Assembly (NCBI GenBank): GCA_040367435.1
Contig: BAABWY010000007.1
Span: 62,001 to 126,000 of the forward strand
DNA: 64,000 bases
Direction of reading: 5' to 3'
From: Hyphomicrobiales bacterium 4NK60-0047b
Lineage (GTDB): Bacteria > Pseudomonadota > Alphaproteobacteria > Rhizobiales > HXMU1428-3
The position numbers and the translations under genes were made by a program. This document shows, piece by piece, positions 1 to 7,998 of the stretch (position 1 is the first letter of the stretch; every line of letters starts with the position of its first letter). The notes under the pieces are model-generated. The model did no database searches, was not told the origin of the DNA, and saw nothing but the letters and a program-made list of their open reading frames with translations.

Positions 1-369
1 AGTGATCAGTAATTTTGTTTCTGCATGGTCCATCTGAAAGGCAATAATTTCCGCGTCTAACCGCGTGTTCATTGTATGAAGGACAGCGCCTGCCATCGGC
101 ACGGCCATATGAGCCTCCAACATGGACGGTGTGTTTGACAGCATCACTGAGACAGTATCGCCTTTTCCAAGGTTTTGCTGACTGATCGCACTTGCAAGCT
201 TAATACTGCGCTTATAGAACTCAGAATAAGTTGTACGGCTTTCACCATGAATGATGGCCACGTGTTCTGGAAAAATCGCGGATGTTCTCTCAAACAAAGA
301 AAGAGGCGTGAGAGGTTGATAGTTTGCTGGATTTTTATCCAAATTTTGTTCAAAAATATTTTTCGTCAT
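1..369 (-). CDS. Acyl-CoA synthetase (AMP-binding family), N-terminal fragment
   Basis: Reading leftwards from an ATG at 369, an open frame of 123 codons runs off the window edge. The N-terminus (MTKNIFEQNLDKNPANYQPL) and later stretches VAIIHGESRTTYSEFY and VLHTMNTRLDAEIIAFQMDH match the start of the ANL superfamily of acyl-CoA/fatty acid ligases, which activate a carboxylic acid with ATP and load it onto CoA. It is closest in style to the medium-chain/methylmercaptopropionate ligase group, but substrate cannot be judged because the AMP-binding core lies outside the window. It is divergent from yjbQ, with repeats between them. Confidence 0.85.
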   Translation of the reverse strand, partial: MTKNIFEQNLDKNPANYQPLTPLSLFERTSAIFPEHVAIIHGESRTTYSEFYKRSIKLASAISQQNLGKGDTVSVMLSNTPSMLEAHMAVPMAGAVLHTMNTRLDAEIIAFQMDHAETKLLIT

Positions 370-401
370 GATTTAGATTTCTCTTTTTTAATGCGCTTTT
401 T

Positions 402-514
402 CTCTCTCACGGGCCATTCCGCTGCAGAGCAGCGGGCCCTCCGAGAGGCGGCGCTTGCGCCGGGCAGCTAAGCTGCCATGTGCGTGCTCTGAAGTAGAGC
501 ACTCCCTTCTTCGG
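402..514 (+). repeat. Interspersed repeat, family B, complete copy
   Basis: It opens with CTCTCACGGGCCATTC and ends with CCTTCTTCGGG. Between them lie successive hairpins: CCGCTGC-aga-GCAGCGG, GGCGC-tt-GCGCC, GCAGC-taa-GCTGC and GTGCTCT-gaagt-AGAGCAC. The same order of hairpins with other arm sequences is found in the other family B copies of this window. It lies between two divergently transcribed genes. Confidence 0.8.
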
Positions 515-532
515 GTAGTCAGGTTCTATTTC

Positions 533-735
533 TCTCACAGCTATTCTAAGTGCTCATGGCGCTTAGACCTACGAGGTGCAGTTTTTTACAATCAGCTTAC
601 CGCACTCGCTTTGCTCCTTTCGGGCTGATCTTATACGCCGGACACCCATGGCGTCATGCGCTTCAGATTGCCTACCAGCAACCGCGCTTTCTTTGACTGC
701 GCTTCAGATTGCCCACTTGCAACCGCGCTATACAT
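533..735 (+). repeat. Degenerate family B copy with two family A units
   Basis: A second leader (CTCTCACAGCTATTC) is followed by the hairpin TAAGTGC-tcatg-GCGCTTA and by a variant middle module also seen near 57240. Two family A units follow at about 658-690 and 698-728, each with core GATTGC..GCAACC and outer arms GCGC/GCGC. Together with the copy at 402-514 it fills most of the 370-925 gap; no gene is seen there. Confidence 0.7.
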
Positions 736-925
736 ATGGTGCTCAATTAGATATATTCCCCTAACCTATCTTTTATATTTTATTTTTATTCCAGACTTAA
801 TTTTCTGGAATTTTTATAGTGTTAGTTCTTTTGAAATTTGGCAAATTGTTTTTGGCCTAAAGTCTACATTTTTTATTTTACTATTGATCTGTTTTAATCA
901 CGAACCTCATAGGAAGTTTGAAGAT

Positions 926-1360
926 ATGCAAAATAGCTTTTTTCAGAAAACAGATTTAATTCAGATTGATACCTCTCCTTTTTCGTTTCATATGATCACT
1001 TCAAAACTAGATTTTTGGTTGCGAGAGATTGGGGCATCTGAAGGACTTTTGACACTTTTGGTCAAACATACGTCAGCCTCCTTGACCATTCAGGAAAATG
1101 CCGACCCAACTGTTCGGGATGATTTGCTCACGATATTAGATGAGCTTGCACCTGAGACCCGTGACTATCGTCATAACATGGAGGGGCCAGATGATATGCC
1201 AGCTCATATCAAGACCATGCTGACAAACACTACATTATCTATTCCTGTGGTTGATGGAAAGATGGACCTGGGGACTTGGCAGGGTGTTTATTTAATTGAA
1301 CATAGAGCTCATAGAATGCACCGCTCGATCAGGTTATTTTTTGCTGGGACTGATGCTTGA
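926..1360 (+). CDS. yjbQ: YjbQ family protein (UPF0047)
   Basis: A 144-residue protein, matching the usual size (about 138) of the YjbQ/UPF0047 family, which some databases name secondary thiamine-phosphate synthase on the basis of weak activity. Family motifs are present: LLVKHTSASLTIQENADPTV, then the His-rich DYRHNMEGPDDMPAHIK and GTWQGVYLIEHR. The frame is open back to 656, but that part runs through repeat DNA. The ATG at 926 is preceded by AGGAAG at 911 and begins where the family begins. Physiological role is not settled. Confidence 0.9.
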   Translation: MQNSFFQKTDLIQIDTSPFSFHMITSKLDFWLREIGASEGLLTLLVKHTSASLTIQENADPTVRDDLLTILDELAPETRDYRHNMEGPDDMPAHIKTMLTNTTLSIPVVDGKMDLGTWQGVYLIEHRAHRMHRSIRLFFAGTDA

Positions 1361-1390
1361 AGCAAATAGTATGATTTATGATTTTACGGT

Positions 1391-2155
1391 CTAGTCTTCT
1401 CTTCCAACACAAATCAAAAATTCTTGATTGCCTGTTTGCCCTGTTATGGGTGATGGAATCAAACCTATAACATGCCATGACATTTGGTTTTCAAACCAAC
1501 TTGTTACAGTATCTAAAACTACCTGTATGGCTTCCTTGTCTTTCACAATGCCTTTTTTGCCTAAGGCTTTTTTACCCACTTCAAATTGAGGTTTGATAAG
1601 GGCGATAACCCAACCACCTGGCTCAACTAATGTAAGGGGTTGCTCCAGAAGTTTCATTAAAGAAATGAAACTGACATCTACCGTGATGGCATCAATTGGA
1701 TGTTTGAATTCATCTTTAATCAGGGTCCGCGCGTCGCGGCCTTCCATAGAGGTGATACGCTCATCTTCCTTGAGATCTTTATGAAGTTGATCCCGGCCGA
1801 CATCGACCGCATAAACATGGGCAGCTTCATGACCTAATAAAACTTCTGTGAAACCACCAGTTGATGCGCCAAGATCTAGAATGGTTTTTCCCTTACACTC
1901 CATTTCAAACTGCTCTAGAGCATGCGCCAATTTAATCCCTGCTCTTGATACAAAACCTGGAGCTTCTTCTGCTATTTTAATTTCGGCTGTTTCCAACCAT
2001 ATTTGGCCGGCTTTTTTTGTTACCTCACCATCAACCCTCACATGGCCAGATTTAATCAGATCTCTTGCTTTAGATCGTGTCGGCACTAATTTTTTCTCAA
2101 CCATGAGGAGGTCAAGGCGCACCTTTTTGGGATTTGATGGTTGGCTTTTCGACAT
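1391..2155 (-). CDS. tlyA: TlyA family rRNA 2'-O-methyltransferase (hemolysin-A family)
   Basis: 254 residues, normal for TlyA. Residues about 14-75 form an S4 RNA-binding domain (RLDLLMVEKKLVPTRSKARD), followed by an FtsJ/RrmJ-type methyltransferase domain with the SAM-binding motif LDLGASTGGFTEVLL near residue 93. TlyA proteins methylate cytidine 2'-OH groups of ribosomal RNA. In many Rhizobiales this gene sits near dxs; here it stands alone, convergent with yjbQ and divergent from xerC, with repeats in its upstream region. Confidence 0.92.
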   Translation of the reverse strand: MSKSQPSNPKKVRLDLLMVEKKLVPTRSKARDLIKSGHVRVDGEVTKKAGQIWLETAEIKIAEEAPGFVSRAGIKLAHALEQFEMECKGKTILDLGASTGGFTEVLLGHEAAHVYAVDVGRDQLHKDLKEDERITSMEGRDARTLIKDEFKHPIDAITVDVSFISLMKLLEQPLTLVEPGGWVIALIKPQFEVGKKALGKKGIVKDKEAIQVVLDTVTSWFENQMSWHVIGLIPSPITGQTGNQEFLICVGRED

Positions 2156-2170
2156 TTCAATGCTCTGTTC

Positions 2171-2323
2171 TCTCTCACGGCTATTCTATGAGCTGAAGCT
2201 CATAGGCCTCCACTTTAAGGTACTTTAGGTTGCCCACGTGCAACCGCACTGTGCAGCGCTTGCGCCGGGCTTCACTGGCGTTTCGCCATGTCCCCTAGCC
2301 GAAGAGGCTAGGCTCCTTCTTCG
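2171..2323 (+). repeat. Family B copy carrying an embedded family A hairpin
   Basis: Leader CTCTCACGGCTATTC, then hairpin TATGAGCT-ga-AGCTCATA, a family A unit (GGTTGC-ccacgt-GCAACC), the GCGCTTGCGCCGGGC module, TGGCG-ttt-CGCCA and CCTAGCC-gaaga-GGCTAGG, ending CTCCTTCTTCG. The hairpin arms differ from those of the other copies but pair. Confidence 0.8.
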
Positions 2324-2352
2324 TATAGCTCGTTTTTAGTTTTTTATCTTTT

Positions 2353-2485
2353 TTCTCTTACAGCTATTCTTTTTACAAACTCTTTCGGTACCTCATAAAC
2401 AACCATCTGTTTTAATGCTCCTTCGGTTGGCTTTTCTATGCTTCAGATGCCCAATAGGCATCCGCACAAGCAACCGTCGCAGTGA
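2353..2485 (+). repeat. Degenerate family B/A repeat
   Basis: A leader-like CTCTTACAGCTATTC is followed by degraded sequence and a family A unit whose inner arms are GATGCC..GGCATC instead of GTTGC..GCAAC. With 2171-2323 it accounts for most of the tlyA-xerC intergenic region. No gene was seen in that region. Confidence 0.6.
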
Positions 2486-2562
2486 CCGAATAGAGCTTGT
2501 TAATCCTTTTTAGTATATAGTCAATTTGTTTTACATCATTATGATTTGGGAACTTACACCTT

Positions 2563-3510
2563 ATGAATACCGCTTTTGAAAATTGGCCTGTTGAGAAAGA
2601 CTTGAATACGGCTCTTTGTTCATGGAGTGCGTATCTAGAAGATGAGCGCGACCTCGCTCTCAAAACACTTGATAGTTACAAACGAGATATTCGGCAATTT
2701 ATTGGATTTGTTCATCGTTCAGAAGATAAGAAAATAACCCTGGTTGATTTGTCGAACTTGCAGGCACGAGACTTTCGAAGCTTTCTTGCATACCGGCGAG
2801 ATAGCGGTGCTTCTGATCGCTCTGTTGCACGTGGGCTTTCTGCATTGCGGATGTTTTTTAAATATTTAGAACGTCATTTCAATTTTCAAAATTCAGAGTT
2901 ACATTTAATTTCATCTCCGAAGATCCCACATTCTATTCCAAAACCACTTCCTGTTGATAAAGCGCTTGAAAGTTTGGCTTCAACTGATGTGGTCAGGGAT
3001 GTAGCGCCCTGGATAAACGACAGGGATTTAGCTGTGATGCTGCTTTTATATGGGGCCGGGCTTCGTATATCTGAGGCACTTGGCCTCCTAAGGAATGAAG
3101 CTCCCATTAAAGGGGTTACAATTTTAGAGATTACTGGCAAGGGCAAACGTGAGCGCCGAGTTCCTATTTTACCAGTTATTTCTGATGCGATTTCAACTTA
3201 CATTACCAATTGTCCATTTGAACTCGAAGCAAATGAGCCTTTGTTTCGCGGGGAGAGAGGCGGCAAATTATCGCCTCGAATTATTCAACTTTTAATGGCG
3301 CGCTTGCGCCATGCTTTGCAATTGCCAGAGACGGCAACTCCGCATGCTTTGCGACATTCATTTGCAACGCACCTTTTGGGAACCGGAGCTGATTTGCGCC
3401 AGATCCAGGAACTTCTAGGTCATGCCAGCCTTTCAACAACACAAATTTATACTGAAGTTGATCGGGATCAATTGCTTCGTATTTATGATGCTGCTCACCC
3501 GCGAGACTAA
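2563..3510 (+). CDS. xerC: Tyrosine recombinase XerC
   Basis: 315 residues with an N-terminal SAM-like core-binding domain (about 15-110) and a C-terminal catalytic domain. The catalytic residues are visible: Arg in GAGLRISEAL, Lys in GKGKRERRVP, His and Arg in HALRHSFATHLL, His in LGHASLS and the nucleophile Tyr in TTQIYT. Together with XerD it would resolve chromosome dimers at dif near the terminus. Size and the absence of mobile-element neighbours favour the housekeeping enzyme over a phage integrase; XerC versus XerD naming is by resemblance. Confidence 0.9.
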   Translation: MNTAFENWPVEKDLNTALCSWSAYLEDERDLALKTLDSYKRDIRQFIGFVHRSEDKKITLVDLSNLQARDFRSFLAYRRDSGASDRSVARGLSALRMFFKYLERHFNFQNSELHLISSPKIPHSIPKPLPVDKALESLASTDVVRDVAPWINDRDLAVMLLLYGAGLRISEALGLLRNEAPIKGVTILEITGKGKRERRVPILPVISDAISTYITNCPFELEANEPLFRGERGGKLSPRIIQLLMARLRHALQLPETATPHALRHSFATHLLGTGADLRQIQELLGHASLSTTQIYTEVDRDQLLRIYDAAHPRD

Positions 3511-3531
3511 AGTTTTTTTTAGTTTGTTTTC

Positions 3532-3600
3532 TCTCGCGGGCTATTTCTTTTTTAGTGGCGCTTCAGATACCCACAAAGCATCCGCGCAACCGTGCTGGGG
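3532..3600 (+). repeat. Short family B leader plus family A unit
   Basis: TCTCGCGGGCTATTTC is followed by TTTTTTAGTGGCGCTTCA and a family A hairpin (GATACC..GCATCC), then GCAACCGTGCTGG. It directly follows xerC. Confidence 0.6.
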
Positions 3601-3629
3601 TCATATCACTCAAACTGGAATGGACTGAA

Positions 3630-4094
3630 TTACTGCTTGGGGTGAAGATAGAAAGACTGCTTTGTGGGTTGGCGTCTTGTGTCGCGGTAATTATTTTGCA
3701 CTTCAACGCGTAGCAAGCCTGATTCAATAAATATTTTAAGCTCTCTGACATATGAAAAAGAGCTGAAGGTTACGTGCATTTCATTTGAGTTTATCATCGT
3801 CCCTTTCGCGCGACCCCAAATGCATTCTGCTCTACCGCATTTCATAAAGCCACGCACAATCCAAAGAGATGCTGATAGAGGATCATATGATTTAATTGGT
3901 TTTTCACCGCAATTGTAATCAATTTTTAAGCGGACCAGATCTTTTTCTTTGGCGTCTGAGTTTACCCATATTGTAGCTAGAGAGGGTTTTATGCAGGCTG
4001 AAGCTGTTGGTATGTGAGGACCGTTTGGGCCAATTAAGAATAGGGTCGTGAATAAGGCGCTAAGTCCTACATAATAAAATGTATGTGTTTTCAT
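3630..4094 (-). CDS. Secreted hypothetical protein with C-x-W-G motif
   Basis: 154 residues. An N-terminal signal peptide (hydrophobic stretch about 7-25, cut near ASA-C) suggests export. The mature part holds four cysteines, including the pair in MKCGRAECIWGRAKG, followed by alternating beta-type sequence (MHVTFSSFSYVRELKIFIES, LLRVEVQNNYRD). C-x-W-G-x-A segments of this type occur in several uncharacterised bacterial secreted proteins, so a small beta domain is likely. No function can be given. It lies downstream of, and in the same direction as, the small Cys-rich gene at 4189-4425. Confidence 0.7.
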   Translation of the reverse strand: MKTHTFYYVGLSALFTTLFLIGPNGPHIPTASACIKPSLATIWVNSDAKEKDLVRLKIDYNCGEKPIKSYDPLSASLWIVRGFMKCGRAECIWGRAKGTMINSNEMHVTFSSFSYVRELKIFIESGLLRVEVQNNYRDTRRQPTKQSFYLHPKQ

Positions 4095-4188
4095 AATGAA
4101 AACCTCTCATGGTTGTGCTTATAGATTAGCAATGAGAGGTAAAACCTTCATGAATCAATTCAATCAAATGGAAGCGTATTTTGAGGGA

Positions 4189-4425
4189 TTACCGGCCAAG
4201 CCTACTTTGGCAAGAAGCAAAACAGGCGTTTCTTTGTTTGATGCAACTCCCTGTCTGGCCTGATTTAAAACAAGCTTTGGTTCTTGACCGGCAAGATGCC
4301 ATACAAGCTTGGAGAGCTTTCACTTTACTATTAGCTTGTGCTTCAGGCAGGGGGAAAGATTGAGTTGCCAGTGCTGCACCAGCAAATGCTAAAACCCCTA
4401 AAATGATGATCATTCTTTTTTGCAC
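4189..4425 (-). CDS. Small secreted protein with mirror-symmetric cysteine pattern
   Basis: 78 residues. A signal peptide (MIIILGVLAFAGAALA) is followed by a basic mature peptide of about 47 residues. Its six cysteines are spaced C-x3-C-x6-C-x8-C-x6-C-x3-C, symmetric about the centre. This suggests two antiparallel helices linked by disulfides, as in alpha-hairpinin or CX3C folds; that is inference. The family was not recognised. The gene is followed on the same strand by another secreted protein (3630-4094), and its upstream region is an eight-copy tandem repeat. Confidence 0.65.
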   Translation of the reverse strand: MQKRMIIILGVLAFAGAALATQSFPLPEAQANSKVKALQACMASCRSRTKACFKSGQTGSCIKQRNACFASCQSRLGR

Positions 4426-4450
4426 GATAACTGCCCTCTTGCCTTTTTTA

Positions 4451-4770
4451 GTGCCCCTTCAGTTGCCCACTACGCAACCGGGGTAATTTAGTGCCCCTTC
4501 AGTTGCCCACTACGCAACCGGGGTAATTTAGTGCCCCTTCAGTTGCCCACTACGCAACCGGGGTAATTTAGTGCCCCTTCAGTTGTCCACTACGCAACCG
4601 GGGTAATTTAGTGCCCCTTCAGTTGTCCACTACGCAACCGGGGTAATTTAGTCCCCCTTTAGTTGCCTACTACGCAACCGGGGTAATTTAGTGCCCCTTT
4701 AGTTGCCTACTACGCAACCGGGGTAATTTAGTGCCCCTTTAGTTGCCTACTACCAACTGGGGCAAACTGC
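4451..4770 (+). repeat. Eight-copy 40-bp tandem array of family A
   Basis: Units start at 4451, 4491, 4531, 4571, 4611, 4651, 4691 and 4731. Each contains CCCCTTCAGTTGCCCACTAC followed by GCAACCGGGG and AATTTA. The inner GTTGC/GCAAC and outer CCCC/GGGG arms form one hairpin per unit. Units 1-3 are identical, units 4-5 share a C-to-T change, units 6-8 share further changes and the last is degraded. This suggests stepwise expansion from one side. It fills the 4426-4949 gap between divergent genes; the remaining 180 bp is AT-rich with nothing recognised. Confidence 0.95.
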
Positions 4771-4949
4771 TTCATACCCCTTGATGCCTTCTAGCACCCT
4801 TTATATAGCTAATAAATCGATTAATTCACACTACAATATAGTGAATGAACCAAAGCTGAATAGATTTAAATAATATGCTAGAATGAGCCTTCTATGCAAT
4901 AATATCTTTTAGATATTGGATTTTTTATCTTCTTTTCAGGAGCTTAACC

Positions 4950-5588
4950 ATGTTTCACCCTCGCCGTACCTTTCTAAAGGCAAGTGTTTTTTTTAGTGCA
5001 TATATGGCTGGCCAACTCTCTCATTTATCATTAGCGAAAGCCAAAGATGGTGACCTTTTTAAAAGTGGTAATGGTCTTTATAGCCAACCCTGGTTTGAAG
5101 ATGGTTTTCTTGACCTTGGTGAGGAACTTCAATTAGCTGCTGATGAGGGTAAACAACTTGTCATCATTTATGAACAAGAAGGGTGCCCCTATTGCAAGCA
5201 ATTGCACCAGGTTAATTTAAAAAACCCTTCAATTAAGAAATTTATGCAGGAAAACTACAGGGTTATCCAACTTGACATCCGTGGCTCACGCGAAGTTACT
5301 GATTTTGCGGGAAAAACTTATTCTGAAAAAGAATTCTCACGAAAATGGCAAATTAACTTCACGCCAACATTAAGTTTCTTTCCAGCTGATCCTGCTCATG
5401 TTTTAAACAAAAAAGGAAAAGAAGCTGAAGCCTTTCGCCTTACGGGCTTTTGGAAAGTCTTTCATTTTGAAACCGTTTTGCGATTTGTTAAAAGCGGCGC
5501 TTATAAGAAAGACACATTACAAGACTATCTCAATGAGCGAATTAAAGGATTGAAAGAAACTGGGAAGTCTGTGAAAATCTGGGATTAA
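4950..5588 (+). CDS. SoxW-like thioredoxin-fold protein, Tat-exported
   Basis: 212 residues. The N-terminus has a twin-arginine motif (HPRRTFLKA) and a hydrophobic segment, so periplasmic export by Tat is likely. The thioredoxin-like domain holds the redox motif EGCPYCKQLHQ at about residue 76 and the cis-proline loop NFTPTLSFF. This is the pattern of SoxW/thioredoxin_2-type proteins, which keep periplasmic thiols reduced, often for sulfur oxidation or cytochrome maturation. No sox genes are nearby, so the substrate is open. A terminator-like hairpin follows. Confidence 0.85.
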   Translation: MFHPRRTFLKASVFFSAYMAGQLSHLSLAKAKDGDLFKSGNGLYSQPWFEDGFLDLGEELQLAADEGKQLVIIYEQEGCPYCKQLHQVNLKNPSIKKFMQENYRVIQLDIRGSREVTDFAGKTYSEKEFSRKWQINFTPTLSFFPADPAHVLNKKGKEAEAFRLTGFWKVFHFETVLRFVKSGAYKKDTLQDYLNERIKGLKETGKSVKIWD

Positions 5589-5674
5589 CTCGCTTTTCTT
5601 TTCTTCAGTTTATTGTATAAATTTTTTCACTAGAGCATATTTCTTTTGTTTTAAATCATTGGGATGCTCTAAAT

Positions 5675-5720
5675 AGTTGAGGGATGGTCTTTTTTAGGCC
5701 CTTAACTCTATTTTTCTTTT
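5675..5720 (+). terminator. Probable terminator after the SoxW-like gene
   Basis: AGTTGAGGG at 5675 pairs with CCCTTAACT at 5699 (nine pairs, one G-U), followed by CTATTTTTCTTTTTAC. Confidence 0.6.
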
Positions 5721-5852
5721 TACGGCCAATTAATTTTCATATCTAATATATCATGAAAAGAGACATTTGCTTTGTTTTGCGCTCCATTTTCAATTTTGTA
5801 GCGCCCAATTTAAATGACTTAATGAACAAAAGGTGTTAAGAGTAGTATTCGC

Positions 5853-7979
5853 ATGACATTAGGATCTCACTTTATTGGGCGGCTTATTTCTTTACCGCGC
5901 TATACCAAAAGAGCCATTTTAATGTCACTTGACTTTAGCCTTTTGTCTTTTGCGCTTTGGTGCTCTTATTCCCTTAGACTTGGCATGTTTTACATGCCAG
6001 ATAGTTGGCAACTCTTGGCTGTTCAACTGGCAGCGCCAACTTTGGGAATTTTTTGTTTTCATTATTATGGCTTGTATAAACTCATTACCCGTTTTGCTGG
6101 ACGACGTGGTGCATTAAAAATATGCGTGTCAGTTGCGGTTTCAATTTTGGGATGGCTTTTACTACTTTACATGACCAAGTTCACACTGGCGAATGTACCT
6201 CGCTCTGTCATTGTCATGTATGGCTTGTTCTCAATTATTTATACATGGACCAGCCGAAGTTTCATCACTTATTTATTAAGTGATTATATTCCGAATTCTT
6301 ACAAAAAAGACTTAGACCAAGCTTTACCTGTATTAATTTATGGTGTTGGTGAAGAGGGTACGCAGCTTTATCATGATTTAGACCGTTCAGCTGATTACCG
6401 ACTTGTTGGATTTATTGATGACAACCCATCCCTATGGCGTCAGATGTTGTTTGGCCTTCGGGTTAATGAGCCAACTTCAGTTATAGACCTTGTGCGAGAT
6501 CATGGTGTTAAAGAAATATTTTTAGCTGATCCGTCCTTAACACGACGCTTTAAAAGAGATTTACTTAACAAATTAGCTCCTTTTTCCGTGAAGGTAAAAG
6601 CGTTACCCGCTTTACATGAGATCGCCTCAGGTAAAGTGATGATTTCAGACTTACGCTCTATCGGGCTTGAAGATCTTTTAGGACGAGTGCCAGTGCCAGC
6701 TCAACAGGACCTTCTCGAGAAAACAGTTCAACAAAAAATCGTGATGATTACAGGTGCTGGTGGTTCCATCGGTTCAGAGATTGCGCGTCAGGTCATTTCG
6801 CTCGCCCCTAAAATGATCATTCTTTATGAGCGTTCTGAGTTTGCCCTTTACCAAATCGAATATGAGCTACGGCAAAAACTAAAAGATATGGCTACTACAA
6901 AGTCACCTTCCTCAACTTCGACCACCTCTGATATCGAAATTGTTCGTGTTCTTGGTTCGGTTTTAGATGACAAATTACTGAGAAAAACAATGTCCACATA
7001 TGGGGTGAATACACTTTATCATGCAGCCGCATACAAGCATGTACCTATTGTTGAAGACAACCCATTTGCCGGAATAGAAAACAATGTATTTGGTACGCAG
7101 TTTACTGCACTTGCTGCAAAGGATTGTGGAGTTGATCTATTTGTTTTGATCTCAACTGACAAAGCTGTTCGACCTACGAATGTGATGGGTGCCAGTAAGA
7201 GGATGGCTGAGCTTGTTCTTCAAGCTCTTGCTGATGAGCCACATACCAATACACTTTTTACGATGGTGAGATTTGGAAATGTTCTTGGTTCTTCAGGCAG
7301 CGTTGTTTCTCGCTTTCGTGAGCAGATTCAAAAAGGCGGTCCTGTAACGGTTACGCACCCTGAAATCATTCGTTATTTCATGACTATTCCTGAAGCTGCT
7401 CAACTTGTTATTCAATCAGGTGGACTTGCTAAGGGGGGCGATGTTTTTGTGCTTGATATGGGACAACCTGTTAAGATTGTGGACTTGGCGAAATCGATGA
7501 TCAACCTTTCCGGTCTTGAAGTGGCTGATAAAGCAAACCCAGATGGTGATATCGCGATTGAATTTATGGGATTGCGTGAAGGTGAAAAGCTATATGAAGA
7601 ATTGCTGATCAATGAGAATTGCTCACCAACTGACCATGTTAGCATTACACGCAATAATGAAAATTATCTCTCGGCTGCTGAATTAAGCCCAAAAATTAAA
7701 TCCTTGCGCCACTCAATAGAAGCTTATGATACAGAAGCTTTGTTAAGTTTATTAAGTGAGATCGTCGAAGGTTATCAAATATCTAATACGGTTATGGACT
7801 TGCAAAACAAAAATTACAAAGACAAGACATTAAAATCTCAGCACTTAGATGTCATGAAAAACTCTTCTCCACTTGAACGCAATGATGTTGATGAATTCAT
7901 TGATGAAGCACCTGTTCCCTTAAGCGAACAAACTGAAGTAACTTTTAAAGATGTAACTTCACTGAAACCTTCAAATTAA
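5853..7979 (+). CDS. Membrane NDP-sugar 4,6-dehydratase/epimerase (CapD/WbpM type)
   Basis: 708 residues. Four transmembrane segments lie in the first 150 residues, followed by a CoA-binding-like nucleotide domain (VLIYGVGEEGTQLYHDL) and an SDR domain. That domain has the NAD-binding motif ITGAGGSIGSEIARQV near residue 300, and a C-terminal LREGEKLYEELL. Such enzymes convert UDP-GlcNAc-type sugars to 4-keto-6-deoxy sugars at the inner membrane for O-antigen or capsule. The SDR catalytic region reads STDKAVRPTNVMGASKRMAE, with Met where short-chain enzymes usually have Tyr; this is the normal state in the large WbpM-type members. The acidic C-terminal 90 residues are extra. A glycosyltransferase follows 19 bp downstream. 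Confidence 0.9.
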   Translation: MTLGSHFIGRLISLPRYTKRAILMSLDFSLLSFALWCSYSLRLGMFYMPDSWQLLAVQLAAPTLGIFCFHYYGLYKLITRFAGRRGALKICVSVAVSILGWLLLLYMTKFTLANVPRSVIVMYGLFSIIYTWTSRSFITYLLSDYIPNSYKKDLDQALPVLIYGVGEEGTQLYHDLDRSADYRLVGFIDDNPSLWRQMLFGLRVNEPTSVIDLVRDHGVKEIFLADPSLTRRFKRDLLNKLAPFSVKVKALPALHEIASGKVMISDLRSIGLEDLLGRVPVPAQQDLLEKTVQQKIVMITGAGGSIGSEIARQVISLAPKMIILYERSEFALYQIEYELRQKLKDMATTKSPSSTSTTSDIEIVRVLGSVLDDKLLRKTMSTYGVNTLYHAAAYKHVPIVEDNPFAGIENNVFGTQFTALAAKDCGVDLFVLISTDKAVRPTNVMGASKRMAELVLQALADEPHTNTLFTMVRFGNVLGSSGSVVSRFREQIQKGGPVTVTHPEIIRYFMTIPEAAQLVIQSGGLAKGGDVFVLDMGQPVKIVDLAKSMINLSGLEVADKANPDGDIAIEFMGLREGEKLYEELLINENCSPTDHVSITRNNENYLSAAELSPKIKSLRHSIEAYDTEALLSLLSEIVEGYQISNTVMDLQNKNYKDKTLKSQHLDVMKNSSPLERNDVDEFIDEAPVPLSEQTEVTFKDVTSLKPSN

Positions 7980-7998
7980 ACGCGAAGAGTTTTTTTTC

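Noticed and set aside
144-353. Minus-strand 69-residue open frame
   Set aside because: It is a shadow of the acyl-CoA synthetase start, which is in another frame and open to the window edge.
402-514. Integron attC-like sites for family B
   Set aside because: The covarying hairpins recall attC, but copies sit between chromosomal genes of both orientations without cassettes or an integron integrase, and lack the attC R/L box layout.
2563-3510. Phage or integron integrase
   Set aside because: Size, motifs and neighbours fit the housekeeping XerC; no att site, cassette array or phage genes.
4451-4770. Possible CRISPR array
   Set aside because: Units are contiguous 40-bp tandem repeats with no unique spacers, and no cas genes are near.
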